Shown here piece after piece: positions 10,690 through 22,435 of a stretch of 64,000 nucleotides of DNA. Under the pieces are notes generated by a model. The model had not been told where the DNA came from and made no database searches. It saw nothing but the letters and a program-made list of their open reading frames with translations. The DNA comes from Eonycteris spelaea (lineage: Eukaryota > Chordata > Mammalia > Chiroptera > Pteropodidae): NCBI GenBank assembly GCA_003508835.1, contig PUFA01000143.1, positions 496,001 to 560,000 on the forward strand, in the 5' to 3' direction. The stretch's first letter is position 1, and each line of letters begins with the position of its first letter. Position numbers and translations under genes: made by a program.

Positions 10690-12300
10690 ACATTTATTTA
10701 TTTATCATTTATTTATTTTTACATTTTGACCCCTTCACCATTTCTTTCTACTCCCAAACACGTACCTTTGCCAACCCACCAATCTGTTCTCTATGAGCTT
10801 GTTTTTTTTTGGTTGTTTTGTTTTTTAGATTCCACATATCAGAAAGACCATGTGGCTTTTTTTTTTTCTCTGTCTGACTTCTTTTCACTTACCATAGTGC
10901 CCTTGAGTCCATCTACATTCTTGTAAATGGTAATATTTCATTCTTTTGTAATGGCTGAATAATATGTGTGTGTGTGTTATAATATATATATATTATAGAT
11001 ATCTATATATATATCTATATATATATATCTCACAATTACTTTATCCATTATATCAACAGACACCTAAGTTGTTTCCATATCTTGATATTGTAAATAATGC
11101 TGCAATGAATATGGGGTACATATATATTTTGAATTAGTGTTTAATTTTCTTCAGGTAAATAACCAAAAGTGAAATTGCTGGATCATATGGTAGTTCTAGC
11201 TTTAATTTTTTGAGGTACCTCTATACTACTTTCCACAGTGGCTACAACAATAGTGTACAGTTTCTTTTCTCCACATCCTAAGACAACACTTTTTATTTCT
11301 TGTTTTTTGATAATAGTCATTCTAACAGGTATGAGGTGATATCTCATTGTGGTTTGATTTGCATTTTCTTGATGATTAGCGATATCAGGCACCTTTTCAT
11401 GTACCTGTTGGTCATCTATACGTTTTCTTTGGAAAAGTGTCTATTCAGATTTCTGCCTGTTTTTTAAATAGGATTGCTTAATTTTCTTTTTTTGCTATTG
11501 AGTTATATTAATTATTTATATATTTTGGATTATTCCTTTATCAGATATATGATTTGCAAATATTTCCTCCTATTTAGCAGATTGCTTTTCATTTTGTTGG
11601 TGGTTTTCCTTGCTATGCAGAAGCTTTTTAGTATGAAGTAGTCCCACATATATGTTTTTGCTTTTGTTTGTTTTGCTTTTGGTGTCACATTAAAAAAATT
11701 ATTGTCAAGAGCTATGTCAAGGATCTTACCACCTATTTTCTGGTTTTATAAAAGGAAGTTTTATGGTTTCAGGTTTTGTGCTTAAGTTTTTACTTCACTT
11801 TGAGTCAGTTTTTATGTATAATATAAGGTAGTGGTTGAGTTTCTTTTGCATATGTTGTTCCAATTTTTCCTAACACCGTTTATTGAAGACACTGTTCTTT
11901 TCCCCATTGCATATCTTGGCTCCTTTATTGTAAATTAATTGACCATATATTTTTGGGTTATTTCTGGGGTCTTTATTTCTCTTCATTGATCTATGCATCT
12001 GTTTTTATATTAATACCTTGCTGTTTTAATTACTAAAGTTTTGAAAATATAGTTTGAAATCAGGGAGTGTGATGCTTCTTGTAATTCATCAAGATTTTAA
12101 TTTAGGGTAATTTTGTGGTTCTATACAAAATTAAAATTGTTCTATTTATTTGAAAAATGTTATTTTGATAGTTGATTGTATTGAAAATGTATTGGGTAGT
12201 ATGACATTTTAACAATATTGATTCTTCCAATCCATGAGCACAGAATATCTTTTCACTTATATGTGTCTTCTTCAATTTCTTTTTTTTAATGTTTTGTAGT
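10690..12300 (-). mobile_element. L1 3' end (element E), interrupted by element F
   Basis: The left edge shows the complement of an L1 3' tail, with T/A-rich sequence then TTTTGACCCCTTCACC. Proceeding right come the 3'UTR and the ORF2 C-terminal part (open remnant 11392-11183, minus). At about 12300 the sequence jumps to the 3' tail of another L1. E is therefore the host of insertion F, or was truncated there. An AT-rich TATATC stretch lies at 10970-11030. Confidence 0.85.
10965..11032. repeat. (TG)n/(AT)n simple repeat
   Basis: A short TGTGTG run passes into ATATAT with TATATC steps inside the L1 3' region. Confidence 0.85.
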
Positions 12301-12599
12301 TTTCTTTTAAGTTTATTGGGATAACATTGGTTAATTAATTATGTAATTTTCAGGTGTACATTATAATTTGATATCTATGTATTCTATTGTGTGATTACCA
12401 CCCAGAGCCCAGTTTCCTTCAGCTACCACGTATTCGACCCCTTTACCCTGTCTACCTCATCCTCCTCTACTACCCCTATCTTCTAGTAACCACTAGTCCG
12501 ATGTGCATGTACCTGAAGTCTGTTTGTCCTGTTCATTTGTTGCTTTTAGGTTTATATCCCACATTTAAATGATATATTGTGATTTTCAGCTTTTTCAGT

Positions 12600-15500
12600 T
12601 TTGCTTTATTTCGCATAGCATGATTATCTCGAGGTCTATCCAGGTTGTTGCAAATGAAAAGTATTTCATCTCTTCCTATGGCTGAGTAATATTCCATTAT
12701 ATATATGTATACCACAGCTTCCTTCGCCAATTATCTATCATAGGACACTTTAGTTGCTTCCATGTTCTGGCCACTGTGAAATTGCTGCTATGAATTGGGA
12801 TATGGGTTTTCAAGTCTTTGCAGTAAAACGCCCAGTAGAGGGATTGGTAATCATATGGTAGATTAATTCTTAGTTTTTTGAGGATGTCCTTCATACTGTA
12901 TTCCATAGTGGCTGTACCAATTTTCAGTACCACCAACAGTGTAGGAGGGTTCCTTTTTCTCCACATCTCTCCACATTGTTTTTACTTGTCCTGTTAATTA
13001 TAGCTATTCTAACAGGTATGAGATGGTATCTTATTGTGGTTTTGATTTGTATTTTCTAATAGCTAGTGATGATGAGCATCCTTTCATATAGTTGCTGGCC
13101 ATTTGTATGTCCTTTAGGGAGAAGTGCCTATTCAGACCCTCTGCCCAGTTTTTGATTGGATCCTTTGTCTTTTGTTGTTATTGAGTCACATGCTTGCAAA
13201 TATATTTTCCTGTTCATGGTTGTCTCTTTATCTTGTTGATGATTTCTTTTGCTGAGTAGAAGCTTTTTAGATAATGTAGTCCCATTCATTTATTTTAGCT
13301 TTTACTTCCTTGCTTTTGAGGTCAAATTCATAAAATCCTCTTTAAGTCCAAGGTCCTTGAGTTTCATTTCTATGTTTTCTTCTATGCACTTTATTGTTCA
13401 AGTCTTATATTCAGGTCCTTATCATTTTGAGTTAATCTTGTGTGTGTGGTGATAGACAAAGTCTAGTTTATTCTTTTGTGCATGGCTTTCCAGTTTTCCC
13501 AGCACCATTTATTGAAGAGGCTTTCCTTTCTCCACTGTATGTTTTGGCTTTTATTTTTGCCAAAAATCATTTGCCCATATAAATATGGGTTTATTTCTGG
13601 ACTCTTGTTTCTGTTACCATGGTCCTGTGTCTTTTTGCTGCCAATACCATGCTGTTTTGATTACTGTCACTTGTAGTGTAATTTGAAGTCGGGCAGAGTG
13701 ATGCCTCTAGCCTCGTTCTTTTTTCTCAGGATGGCTTTGGCGATTTGGGGTCTTTTGTGCTTCCATACAAATCTGATAATTTTTTTGTTCTATTTCTTTA
13801 GAAAATGCCTATGGGATTTTGATGGGGAATTGTATTAAATCTGTATAATGCTTTAGGTAATATGGTCATTTTGACTATATTGATTCTTTCCAATCCAAGA
13901 ACATGGAATATCTTTCCATTTTTTTGTATCTTCTTTGATTTCTTTTAATGGGTTTGTAGTTTTCATTATATAGGTCCTTCGCATGTTTCATTAAATTTAT
14001 TCCTAGGTATTTTATTATTTTTGTTACAATTGCAAAAGGAATTATTTTTCCCACGTCTTTTCCCGACATTTCATTATTTGAATGTAGGAATGCTATTGAT
14101 TTTTGAATGTTGATTTCGTATTCAGAGAACTTTATTGTATTTGCTGATTGTTTCCAGACATGTTCTTGTGGAGTCTTTAGGATTTTCTATATAAAGAATC
14201 ATGTCATCTGCAAATAGTGACAGTTTGACTTCTTTATTTCCTATTTGGATGACCTTTTATATCTTTCTCTGTCTGATTGCACTCGCTAGGATCTCCAGTG
14301 TTATATCGAATAACAGTGGTGATAGTGGACAACCTTGCCTTGTTCCTGATCTTAGAGGGAAGCTTTTTAGTTTTTTCACCATTAAGTGTGATGTTGGCTG
14401 AGAGGTTGTCATATATGGCCTTTATTATGTTAAGGTACTTTCCTTCTATATTGATTTTGTGTTTTGATCATAAATGGATGCTGTATCTTGTCGAAGGCTT
14501 TTTTCTGCATCTATTGATATGATTCATATTGATTCTCTTTTTTAAATTTGTTTATGTGGTGTATCACATTCATTATTTGTGTATGTTGAACTATCTCTGT
14601 GCCCTTGATCGTGGTGTATAATCTTTTAATATGTTGCTGTATTTCAGTTCGTTAGTATCTTACTTACAATTTCTACATTGGTGTTCATGAGAGATATTGG
14701 TCTGTAGCTTTCTTTTTGTGTTATCTTTACCAAGTTTTGGTATCGGGTGATATTGGTTTCATAAAATGAGTTGGAAGCATTGCCTTCCTCTTTAATTTTT
14801 TGGAAGAGTTTGAGGAGAATAGGTATTAAATCTTCTTTGAATTTTAGTAGAATTCACTGGTGAAGCCATCTGGTCCTGGACTTTTACTTTTAGGTAGGTT
14901 TTTTATGATCTTTCCAACTTCCATGCTCCTGATTGGTCTATTGAGATTTTTCAAGTTCTTCTTGATTCAGTCTAAAGAAAGTTTTATTTTTCTATGTACT
15001 GGTCTATTCTAGGTTATTTAAATTTGTTGTTAATATACTTTATCATAGTATTCTTGTATGATCTTTTGTATTTCTACAAATATCAGTCATTATTTCCCCT
15101 CTTTCATCCCTGATTTTGTTTATTTGTGTCCTTTTTCTTTTTTCTTTAGTGAGTCTAACCATGAGTTTGTTCAATTTTATTAACCTTCTCAAAGAACCAG
15201 CTCTTTGTTGTATTTATTTTTCTATTGTTTTTTGTTTTCATTTATTTCTGCTCTAATTTTGCTTATTTATTTTCTTCTGCTGAATTTAGGCTTCATTTGT
15301 TCTTCCTTTTCTAGTTTTTTTTTTTTTAAGATGAACATTAGGTTGTTTATTTGGGCTGATTCTTGTTTTTGGAGATAGGCTTGTAATGATACGAACTTTT
15401 TTAGGATCACTTTTGCTGTGTCCCAAAAGTTTTGATGTGTTGTACTATCATTATCATTCATTTCTATGTATCTCTTGATTCTCTTTTTATTTCTTCTCTG

Positions 15501-16640
15501 ACCCAGTTATTCTCAGTAGCATGTTGTTTAATCTCCATGTATTTGTGGTTCTTCCTGATTTCTTTCTGCAGTTGATCTCTAGTTTCAAAGCATTATGATC
15601 AGAGAATATGGTTGGTATGATTTCAACCCTCTTATATTTGTTGAGGCTATCTCTGTGTCCCAGTATGTGGTCAATTCTTGAGAATGTTCCATGTACTAGA
15701 GAAGAATGTATAAGCAGCATTTTGGAATAGAAGGCTTTGTAAATGTCAATTATGTCCAGTTGGACTAATGTTATTTAAGATGTTATTTCCTTATTGATTT
15801 TCTGTTTGGATGATCTGTTCATATCCGACAGTGGGGTATTTAGGTCTCCTACTATGATAGTGTTTTGGTCTGTTTCTCCCTTTAGTTCTGTTAGTAATTA
15901 CTTTACATATTTCAGGTCTCCCTGATTGGGGTATAAATATTAATAAGTATTATGTCTTTTTGTTGCATGATTTCCTTTATCATTATGAAGTGTCCCTCGG
16001 TATCTTTCTTTACCTTTTTATTTTGAAGTCTGTTCGTCTGATATTTGTACTACTCCCTTTTCTCTGAATGCCATTTGCTTGAAATATCATTTTCACCCTT
16101 TCACTTTGAGTCTATATTTGTCTTTGGAGCTGAGATGTGTGTCTCTGGAGGCATCATATGGTTGGGTTTTGTTTTTTGATCCATTCTGCAATTCTGTGGC
16201 TTTTTATTGGTGATTTCGGTCCATTTACATTTAGGGTGATTATTGAAATATGAGGTCTTCTTATAGCCATTTTATCTTTTTGCTTTCTGGTAGCTCGGTG
16301 TTTCCATTGCTTCCTTGTCCTTGTGCTCTGTTTTTTTATATTAGTTTTTTGCCTCTGGTTCTTCTTGTTTTATGTTATATACATCTTTCTGAATGTTTGT
16401 CATAGTTTACCATTATGAATTTTGTGTGTGCGTGTGTATTCATTTTCTCTGTGGTGCCTTATCTCCATTTCTCTTTGCTAATTTGGATCTTTGAATCCCC
16501 TCCTTTTTAGACATTGTTATCTCAATTTGTTTTCTATGTCTACTGAACGTTCATTACTATCTTGCTATAATAATTCTCTTTTATTATTTAAGCTTCTAAT
16601 GCCCTAATTTTTAGTAAGGGTTACACTCCTCTGCTTCTAT
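12600..16640 (-). pseudogene. ORF2: L1 ORF2 remnant (endonuclease-reverse transcriptase)
   Basis: Minus-strand pieces cover the whole protein. The endonuclease C-terminal piece is open at 15720-15487, with the catalytic S-D-H at 15603-15595. The polymerase active-site F-A-D-D is at 14214-14203. Thumb and later parts lie at 14069-13875, and the C-terminal segment at 12966-12533. The product nicks target DNA and copies L1 RNA at the nick. Stops and frameshifts occur every 60-90 codons, so it is a pseudogene. The start at about 16640 is estimated from the end of ORF1. Confidence 0.88.
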
Positions 16641-16799
16641 TTGCCTGATGGTCACTTTACTTTCAGTTATGTATTTATTTTTTGTTTTTGTTTTAGGTGA
16701 ACTGACCCTTTTAAGTAGTTCCCAAGTGTAGGCCTCGTAGTGGAGAATTCTCTCAATGTTTTATGACCGGAAAAGTCTTAATTTCTTCTTTATCTCTAA

Positions 16800-17690
16800 A
16801 GGAGAGCTTAGCTGGGTACATTATTCTAAGCTGGTAGTTCCTTTCACTTAATAGTGTAAATATTTGATTCCATTCCTTTCTGGCTTGTTAGGTCTGCGCT
16901 GAGAAGTAGAGGAAATCTAATGTATTTACCTTTATGCATTACTGTTTTATTTTTGTTTTCCCCAGGCTGCCCTGAGAATTCTGTCTTTGTTGTTGATTTT
17001 GAAAATTTTAATACAATGTGTCTTGCTGAAGGCCTTTTTGGGTTGATGTAATTGGTTGTTCTGTTTACTTCTTGAATTCCGAGCTCTGGCTCATTCCTTA
17101 GTTTGTGGAAATTCTCATCCACTATTTGTCTGAAAATGCTTTCTAATTCCTATTACCTTTCTTTGCCTTCGTTAATGCCCATTATTCTTATGTTTCCTCT
17201 CTTGATGATATCAGCGAGTTCTTGTATTTCTCATTCATAAGTTTTCATTCTTTGGGTTCTCTTTTCTTTCTTCTGAGTTATTTCTAGATTTCTGTCTTTG
17301 ATATCACTGATCCTTTCCTCCATTTGGTCGAATCTATTTCCCGAGCTTGCTATTTCATTTTTAAACTCTTGCAGTGTGTTCTTCATCTCCAAAAGTTCTA
17401 TTTGGTTCTTTTTGAGGTTTTCAATCTCCTTGGTCTACTCATCTAGTTGTTTTTTCAATTCCTGACACTGTTGATTGAGTCGTTTTGGATCTCACTGATT
17501 TTTTTCTGTAATGCCATTTTGAATTCTTTGTTATTTAAGTTCACATATTTCTATGTCTGTAATATTATTTTCTGGAGATTTGTCTCTTTCTTTCTGAGAT
17601 GCTTTGTCACCTTGGTCGTGGTGTTTATTGGACTATTTTTCTGCTTGGTTATTAATGGAAGTATATTCTACTGTTTTTTTCCAAAAAGAA
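16800..17690 (-). pseudogene. ORF1: L1 ORF1 remnant, element F
   Basis: The open stretch 17122-16844 (92 codons, minus) contains the RRM (A-R-H-I-V-L-K-F). The sequence from 17160 to 17690 corresponds to the coiled coil and N-terminus, with glutamine- and lysine-rich heptad-like coding. The frame is interrupted between the two. Several plus-strand open frames here are shadows. Confidence 0.8.
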
Positions 17691-17704
17691 TATTTATTAT
17701 CTAA

Positions 17705-20700
17705 AGGTATGTCTTTTGGATTGGAGAATTTAAATCCATTTACATTTAAAGTGATTACTGAAAGGTACATAGTTACTACCTTTATTTATTTTGTATTGTT
17801 ATTTCTATTTTCTTTTTTTACTCCTCTTTTTAAAGAAGTCCCTTTAACATTTCTTGTACTTGTTGCTTGTTTGTGATGAATTCCTTAAAGTTTGGGAAGC
17901 TCTTTATCTTGCTTTTCCATTTTAATTGAAAGGCTTGCTGGGTAGAGTATTCATGGTTGTAGATTCTTGTTTTTCATAACTTGAAATTATTGCAGTCCCT
18001 CTGGCCTGCAAAGTTCCATTGAAAAAGCAAACATTCTTATGGGGTACCCTTGTAAGTATCTTTGCTGCCCTTCTCTTGCTGCTTTTAAGAATCTCTCTTT
18101 GTCTTTGATCTTTGGCATTTTAATTATAATATGTCTTGGTGTGAGTCCATTTGAATTTCTCTTGTTTGGTACTCTCTGTGATTTCTGAACTTGTTTGTCT
18201 AATTCCTTTGCCAGGTTAGCAAATTTCTCTACCATTATTCTTTTCAAATAGATTCCTCAATCCCTTGTTCTCTCTCTTCTCCTTCTGGTACTCATATGAT
18301 CTGGATATTGTTATGCTTTATTATGTTTTCAAAGGTCTCTTAAACTATCCTCATTTGTTTAAATTCTTTTTTCTTTCTTTTTTTCTTTTTCTTTTTTTTT
18401 GTTCTGTTGGGTGTATTCTGCTACCTTGTCTTTCAGTTAGCTGATTCCATCTTCTGATTCTTCCAATCTACTGTTGAATTCTTCTATTGTATTCTTTGTT
18501 TCAGTTATTGTATTATTTCATTTACATCTGGTTCTTTTTTATAGTTTCTATGTCCTTTTTGTGCTTACTCTCTCTCTGTTGAGGTTCTCATTGTACTCAT
18601 TCATCTCTCCATAGATTCACTGAGCATCCTTATAACCTTATTTTGAACTCTGTCTCTGGTAGGTTGCTTGCCTCCATTTCATTTAACTTATTTTCTGGAG
18701 TTTTCTCCTGTTGTTTCATTTGTGGCATGTTTTTGTTTTCTCATTTTATTACCCTCTCTGTGTTCATTTTTATGTGTTGGGAATATTTTTTCATCTCTCA
18801 ATCTTGGCCAGATGGCCTAATGTGGAAGGTAGTCTGTGTGGCCCCACTGGTGACCTCTCCCTGATCCCCTATGCTGGGGGCTCTAGACGTGATCTTTGTG
18901 TGGGTTGTGTGTGATCTTCTGTTGTCACCAAGCTTTTATTGTTGTTAGTACATCAGTGGATGGGATTAAAACTCAGGTTGACTAATTATGGGAATTGGCT
19001 GCCCACAGGGTAAGAGTTGCTGTGTGGGGCTGACTCCACTGAGTGAGATTTTCCCTAGCAGGCTTGTGTACTTGTGCAACTACCCTTTGTGGTGTACCTC
19101 TAATGGGGATAGTCAGGGTTGTTTTTTTGTGTTCTGGTGCCAGCCTCCTGGTACATTGGTTTTGTGACCCCTTGTGAGGGGATCCCAGTAGGCCAAGTTC
19201 AGCCACTACTTTTAATTGCTCAGGGCTACCTGATGGGAACCACAAGCAAAACCCGCAGATGGTTGTTTGCCTATGCTGGATCTATAGGTAAGTGAAAGAG
19301 ACAACATTGTAGGCAGCAGTCCGGTTATCCCTGTCCTGACCTAGGACAGTTTAGCAGAGGGACTGTTGTTCCTCTGGGTCTGATACTATCTGTCAGTGCC
19401 TGTAAGTCTCTGAAAACTGGAAACGCTCTGGGTGATATGCATGTTGGGTGGTGCAGGACTCAGGAGTCTTCCAGGTCTTTTAAGTAAATTTCCTCTGCCA
19501 CTGCAGTGTCAGTTTACATGCCAGTGCTGTCTCTGTGGCTCCCCTGTACAAGTTTCCAATTGTAGCAAGGTCAGCTACTGCCCACTTTGGGCCTGAATGC
19601 ACTAACCAAGGGCAGGGGCAACTGCTTATCAACATTTGGAGGGTACTTTGTGTATTGGATGGGGCAGGAGCTCAGGAAAGACAAGGGCCATCAGGCCAAC
19701 GTGAACCCTGTGTTCCCTTCAATAGATATTGAAGCTCGTTACAGACAGCAGTTCATCTGCCCACAATAGTTTTCCCTGAAATGTACTCACTGCTCTAGCC
19801 ATGGTCTGTCGCTTGCACAGACTATGCAAATGCCAAAGCCAAACAGGGCACAAGAGGCTAACCTATCAGTGGGCCGCAGGCACTTTGTGGGTTGGGTGAA
19901 GAAGATCTCAGGGAAATAAGGGCTGTCTGGAATATAGCCTGTTTCACTGTAACTTCTGTGCCTGGGCATTCCACTGTAGTCACAGAGCTCAGTGAGACCA
20001 GCTGCTATGTGGGGAGTCCACAGACTGCTGCTTTCCCTGGACCAATATTGCAACTTTTGTAGCAACAGAGGTCTGTCTGCAACTGATTTCTGTGCAGTGC
20101 CCACCTGTGCTAGCTGATGTTTTTTTGCCTATGTGGATTGAAGAGACCTGGGGGAAGGGGAAATGGCAGGGTGGTAGTGATTTACTGTTAATGGTCACCT
20201 GGGAAATTTGTAGGTAGGTATGGAGTGGGGTCTCAGGGAGACAATTGCAATCAGATCAATTCAGCTTACTCTTGCTGCAAATTCTATATAATCATTAGCT
20301 TCATTCTGTAGACGTACCAGATCCAGAAAGACCAGCTGCTATCTGGGACTTGCCACAGATCCCCAATATCTGTCCAAGTTCATGTTGGCAGCAGTGATCT
20401 GCTGAAATTATCTCAGAAATGCATGCTCCAGTGCTGGCTGCCAGGTGGAAATGCTTGGCCCTGAATCAGTGCAGAGATGCAGCCACCCATCAACAAAAGC
20501 CCTGGGAAATCTTATGTGGGAAGGGTCTGCACAGTCAAGCTGGCATGGTCTGTAGACTGCCTAGGTAGTGGGGCCAGTCCCCCCTCTCTCATTCAGGGGA
20601 GCCTCTGCAGCCTCATTCCCCTCTTGGTGAATCCTCCACCACCTGCGGTGTGTGGGTCCAGCCTGATTCGGGACTTTGTCCTTCTACCAGCTTCAATGTG

Positions 20701-20852
20701 GCTCCTTTATATTATCAGATGTAGGTGTTATGATCAGCTGTACTTTAGGTGATTCTGCACGTTGATTATTTTATAATTTGGTTGTAATTTCAAAGGGGAC
20801 CTAGGAGTTGGAGGCCAACCTCGCTTTTACCTAGTAATCATCTTCTGCCCTT
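17705..20852 (-). mobile_element. HAL1-like internally deleted L1, copy C, with complete 5'UTR
   Basis: On the minus strand it has a 5'UTR from about 20850 to 18660, ORF1 from about 18640 to 17985, and the short ORF2-start segment ending at 17705. The sequence complementary to an L1 5' start lies at about 20835-20850. The 5'UTR is visibly richer in G and C than its surroundings. It shares the ORF1-ORF2 gap of copies A, B and D. At 17705 it abuts the 5' end of element F at nearly the same site where copy D abuts element G. Confidence 0.75.
17985..18640 (-). pseudogene. ORF1: L1 ORF1 remnant, copy C
   Basis: The open stretch 18247-17987 (86 codons, minus) reads through the coiled-coil end into the RRM (L-T-P-R-H-I-I-I-K, then F-L-K-A-A-R-E). 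The frame is lost before the C-terminus. The N-terminal part to 18640 is recognisable only by nucleotide similarity to the other copies. Confidence 0.8.
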
Positions 20853-20857
20853 CTGTT

Positions 20858-21787
20858 GTAATTTTTTAAAAAATAATTTATTTTTTTACTTATAGTTAAC
20901 AGATATATTATATTAATTCAGGTGTACAATGTAGTAATCAGACATTTATATAACTTATGAAGTGATCACCCTGATAAATCTATTACCCATTTAACATTTA
21001 CATAGTTATTACAATATTATCGATTATATTTCTTATGCTATATTTAACATTCCCATGACTATTTTATAACTACCAATTTTGTACTCTAATTCCACACTCC
21101 CTGTTTTCACCACCCCCAAACACTTATCCTATTTGACAACCTTCAAAATATTCTTTGTATCAATGAGTTTGTTTCTGTTTGTTTGTTGGTTTATTTTGTT
21201 CTTTATATTCCACATATAAATGAAATTATATGACAATTTGTCTGACATACTTCACTCAGCACAATATCCTCTAAGTCCACCCTTGTCGTTGCATATGCAA
21301 GATTTCTCTCTCCTTTTATGGTTGAGTAATATTCTGTTGTATATAAGTATCACCTCTTCTTTATCCATTTATCTATTGATAGAATCCCAGGTTGCCTCCA
21401 TATCTTAGCTATTGTAAATAATGCTGCAATGAACATATGGATTCATCTTTCCCTTCAAAGCAGTGTTTTCTGTTTGGATAAATAGTAAGGTCCAGTCAAG
21501 ATGTGTGTAGAAGGCAGATGCTGTGCTTACCTCCTCTCACAACCACACAAAATTATAACAAACTACAGAACAACCTTCACTGGGAGTTTCCTGAAGTCTG
21601 GCCGAAAAGAAGTTCTACTACATAAGAGGTCACGTCGACAGAGGGCACAAATGCAAAACCAGCCAGTCTCACAACTGTGTGTGTGTGGAGAATTGGGAGG
21701 TGTTATCTTGGTGCAGAGTCCCCTGTCCTCTTGGAGGAGAGAGAGGTCCCAACTCCATACTGGGCTCCCCATCCCGGGGTTCCAGTG
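20858..21787 (-). mobile_element. twin-primed (5'-inverted) L1, element H
   Basis: 20858-21484 is an L1 3'UTR plus ORF2 end on the minus strand, with a T-rich tail at the left. 21487-21787 is L1 5'UTR in the opposite (plus) orientation, starting at the L1 5' boundary word GTCAAGATG. A 3' segment joined to an inverted 5' segment whose first base lies at the junction is the expected twin-priming product. H sits between copy C and element G. The candidate target duplication (ATCTTCT on each side) is too short to rely on. Confidence 0.75.
21487..21787 (+). promoter_or_regulatory. inverted L1 5'UTR segment (former internal promoter)
   Basis: About 300 bases of L1 5'UTR point to the right, opposite to every other L1 in this block. 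L1 5'UTRs contain an internal RNA polymerase II promoter. Whether this old, partial copy retains activity cannot be judged. The T-G-T-G-rich piece at about 21677-21690 lies inside it. Confidence 0.5.
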
Positions 21788-21794
21788 ATCTTCT

Positions 21795-21966
21795 TCGGAT
21801 GGTATTGGTTAGTTCTTGTATTTCTCATTCATTATTTTTTTCATTCTCAGTTTCTTCTCTTCTTTTCTGATTTATTTCTAGATTTCTGCCTTCGATATCA
21901 CTGATCCTTTTCTCCATTTGGCCAACTCTATTTACCAAGCTTGCTATTTCAATTTTGACTCTTGTA

Positions 21967-22003
<37 letters not shown>

Positions 22004-22430
22004 ATCTCCAGAAGATCTGTTCTTTTTGAGGATTTCAGTCTTCTTGCTCTGCTCATCTAGTTTTTTTTTTCAATTCCTGAAATGCTGATATGATTTGTTT
22101 TGGAACTCGCTGAGTTTTTTAGGAGTACCATCCTGAATGTATAATTTAAGTTGCATATTTCTGTGTCTTTAAGTTTATTTTTTGGAGATTTTTTTCTTTC
22201 TTTCTAGATGCCTTGTCACTTGGTTGTCATGGTGTTTAGTAAACTATTTCTCTGCCTGGGTGTTAATAGAAGTGTATTCTGCTGTGGTAGTCTTCATGTG
22301 CAGATCCCATGCTCAGATGTGCTGGTGTACAGTTTGGGTGGTTTTTGTTGAGTTTTAGAGGTTCAGCTTATTGTTGTTTCAAGGGGAGAGATCTGGGGAC
22401 ATCTCTCACTCCTCCATGTTTCTGCATGAC
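21795..22430 (-). mobile_element. L1 5' end and ORF1 N-terminal part (element G)
   Basis: The sequence parallels element F from 17205 to 17690: ORF1 coiled coil then the ORF1 start near 22230. It then extends about 150 bases further into a 5'UTR-like stretch ending at about 22430. It is broken by a GT run inside ORF1. Its left side is cut by element H. Confidence 0.75.
21971..22001. repeat. (GT)15 microsatellite inside L1 ORF1
   Basis: Fifteen uninterrupted GT units lie within the coiled-coil-coding part of element G, grown from an imperfect TGCG/TGTG start. Confidence 0.97.
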
Positions 22431-22435
22431 CAAAG

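Larger units (their letters stand above)
12303..17695 (-). mobile_element. near-complete L1 (element F), both ORFs broken
   Basis: Reading right to left it runs ORF1 start at about 17690, ORF1 C-terminus at about 16800, ORF2 from about 16640 to 12600, a 3'UTR, and a terminal T-rich tail complement with AATAAA in element sense at about 12310. Length is 5.4 kb, close to an L1 without its 5'UTR. The endonuclease and polymerase active-site words survive, but frames are broken by many indels, so it cannot be active. It inserted into L1 element E. Confidence 0.9.

Noticed and set aside
19787..20198. 105- and 69-codon minus-strand open frames
   Set aside because: They fall in the 5'UTR of copy C and overlap each other in different frames. 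They are not ORF1.
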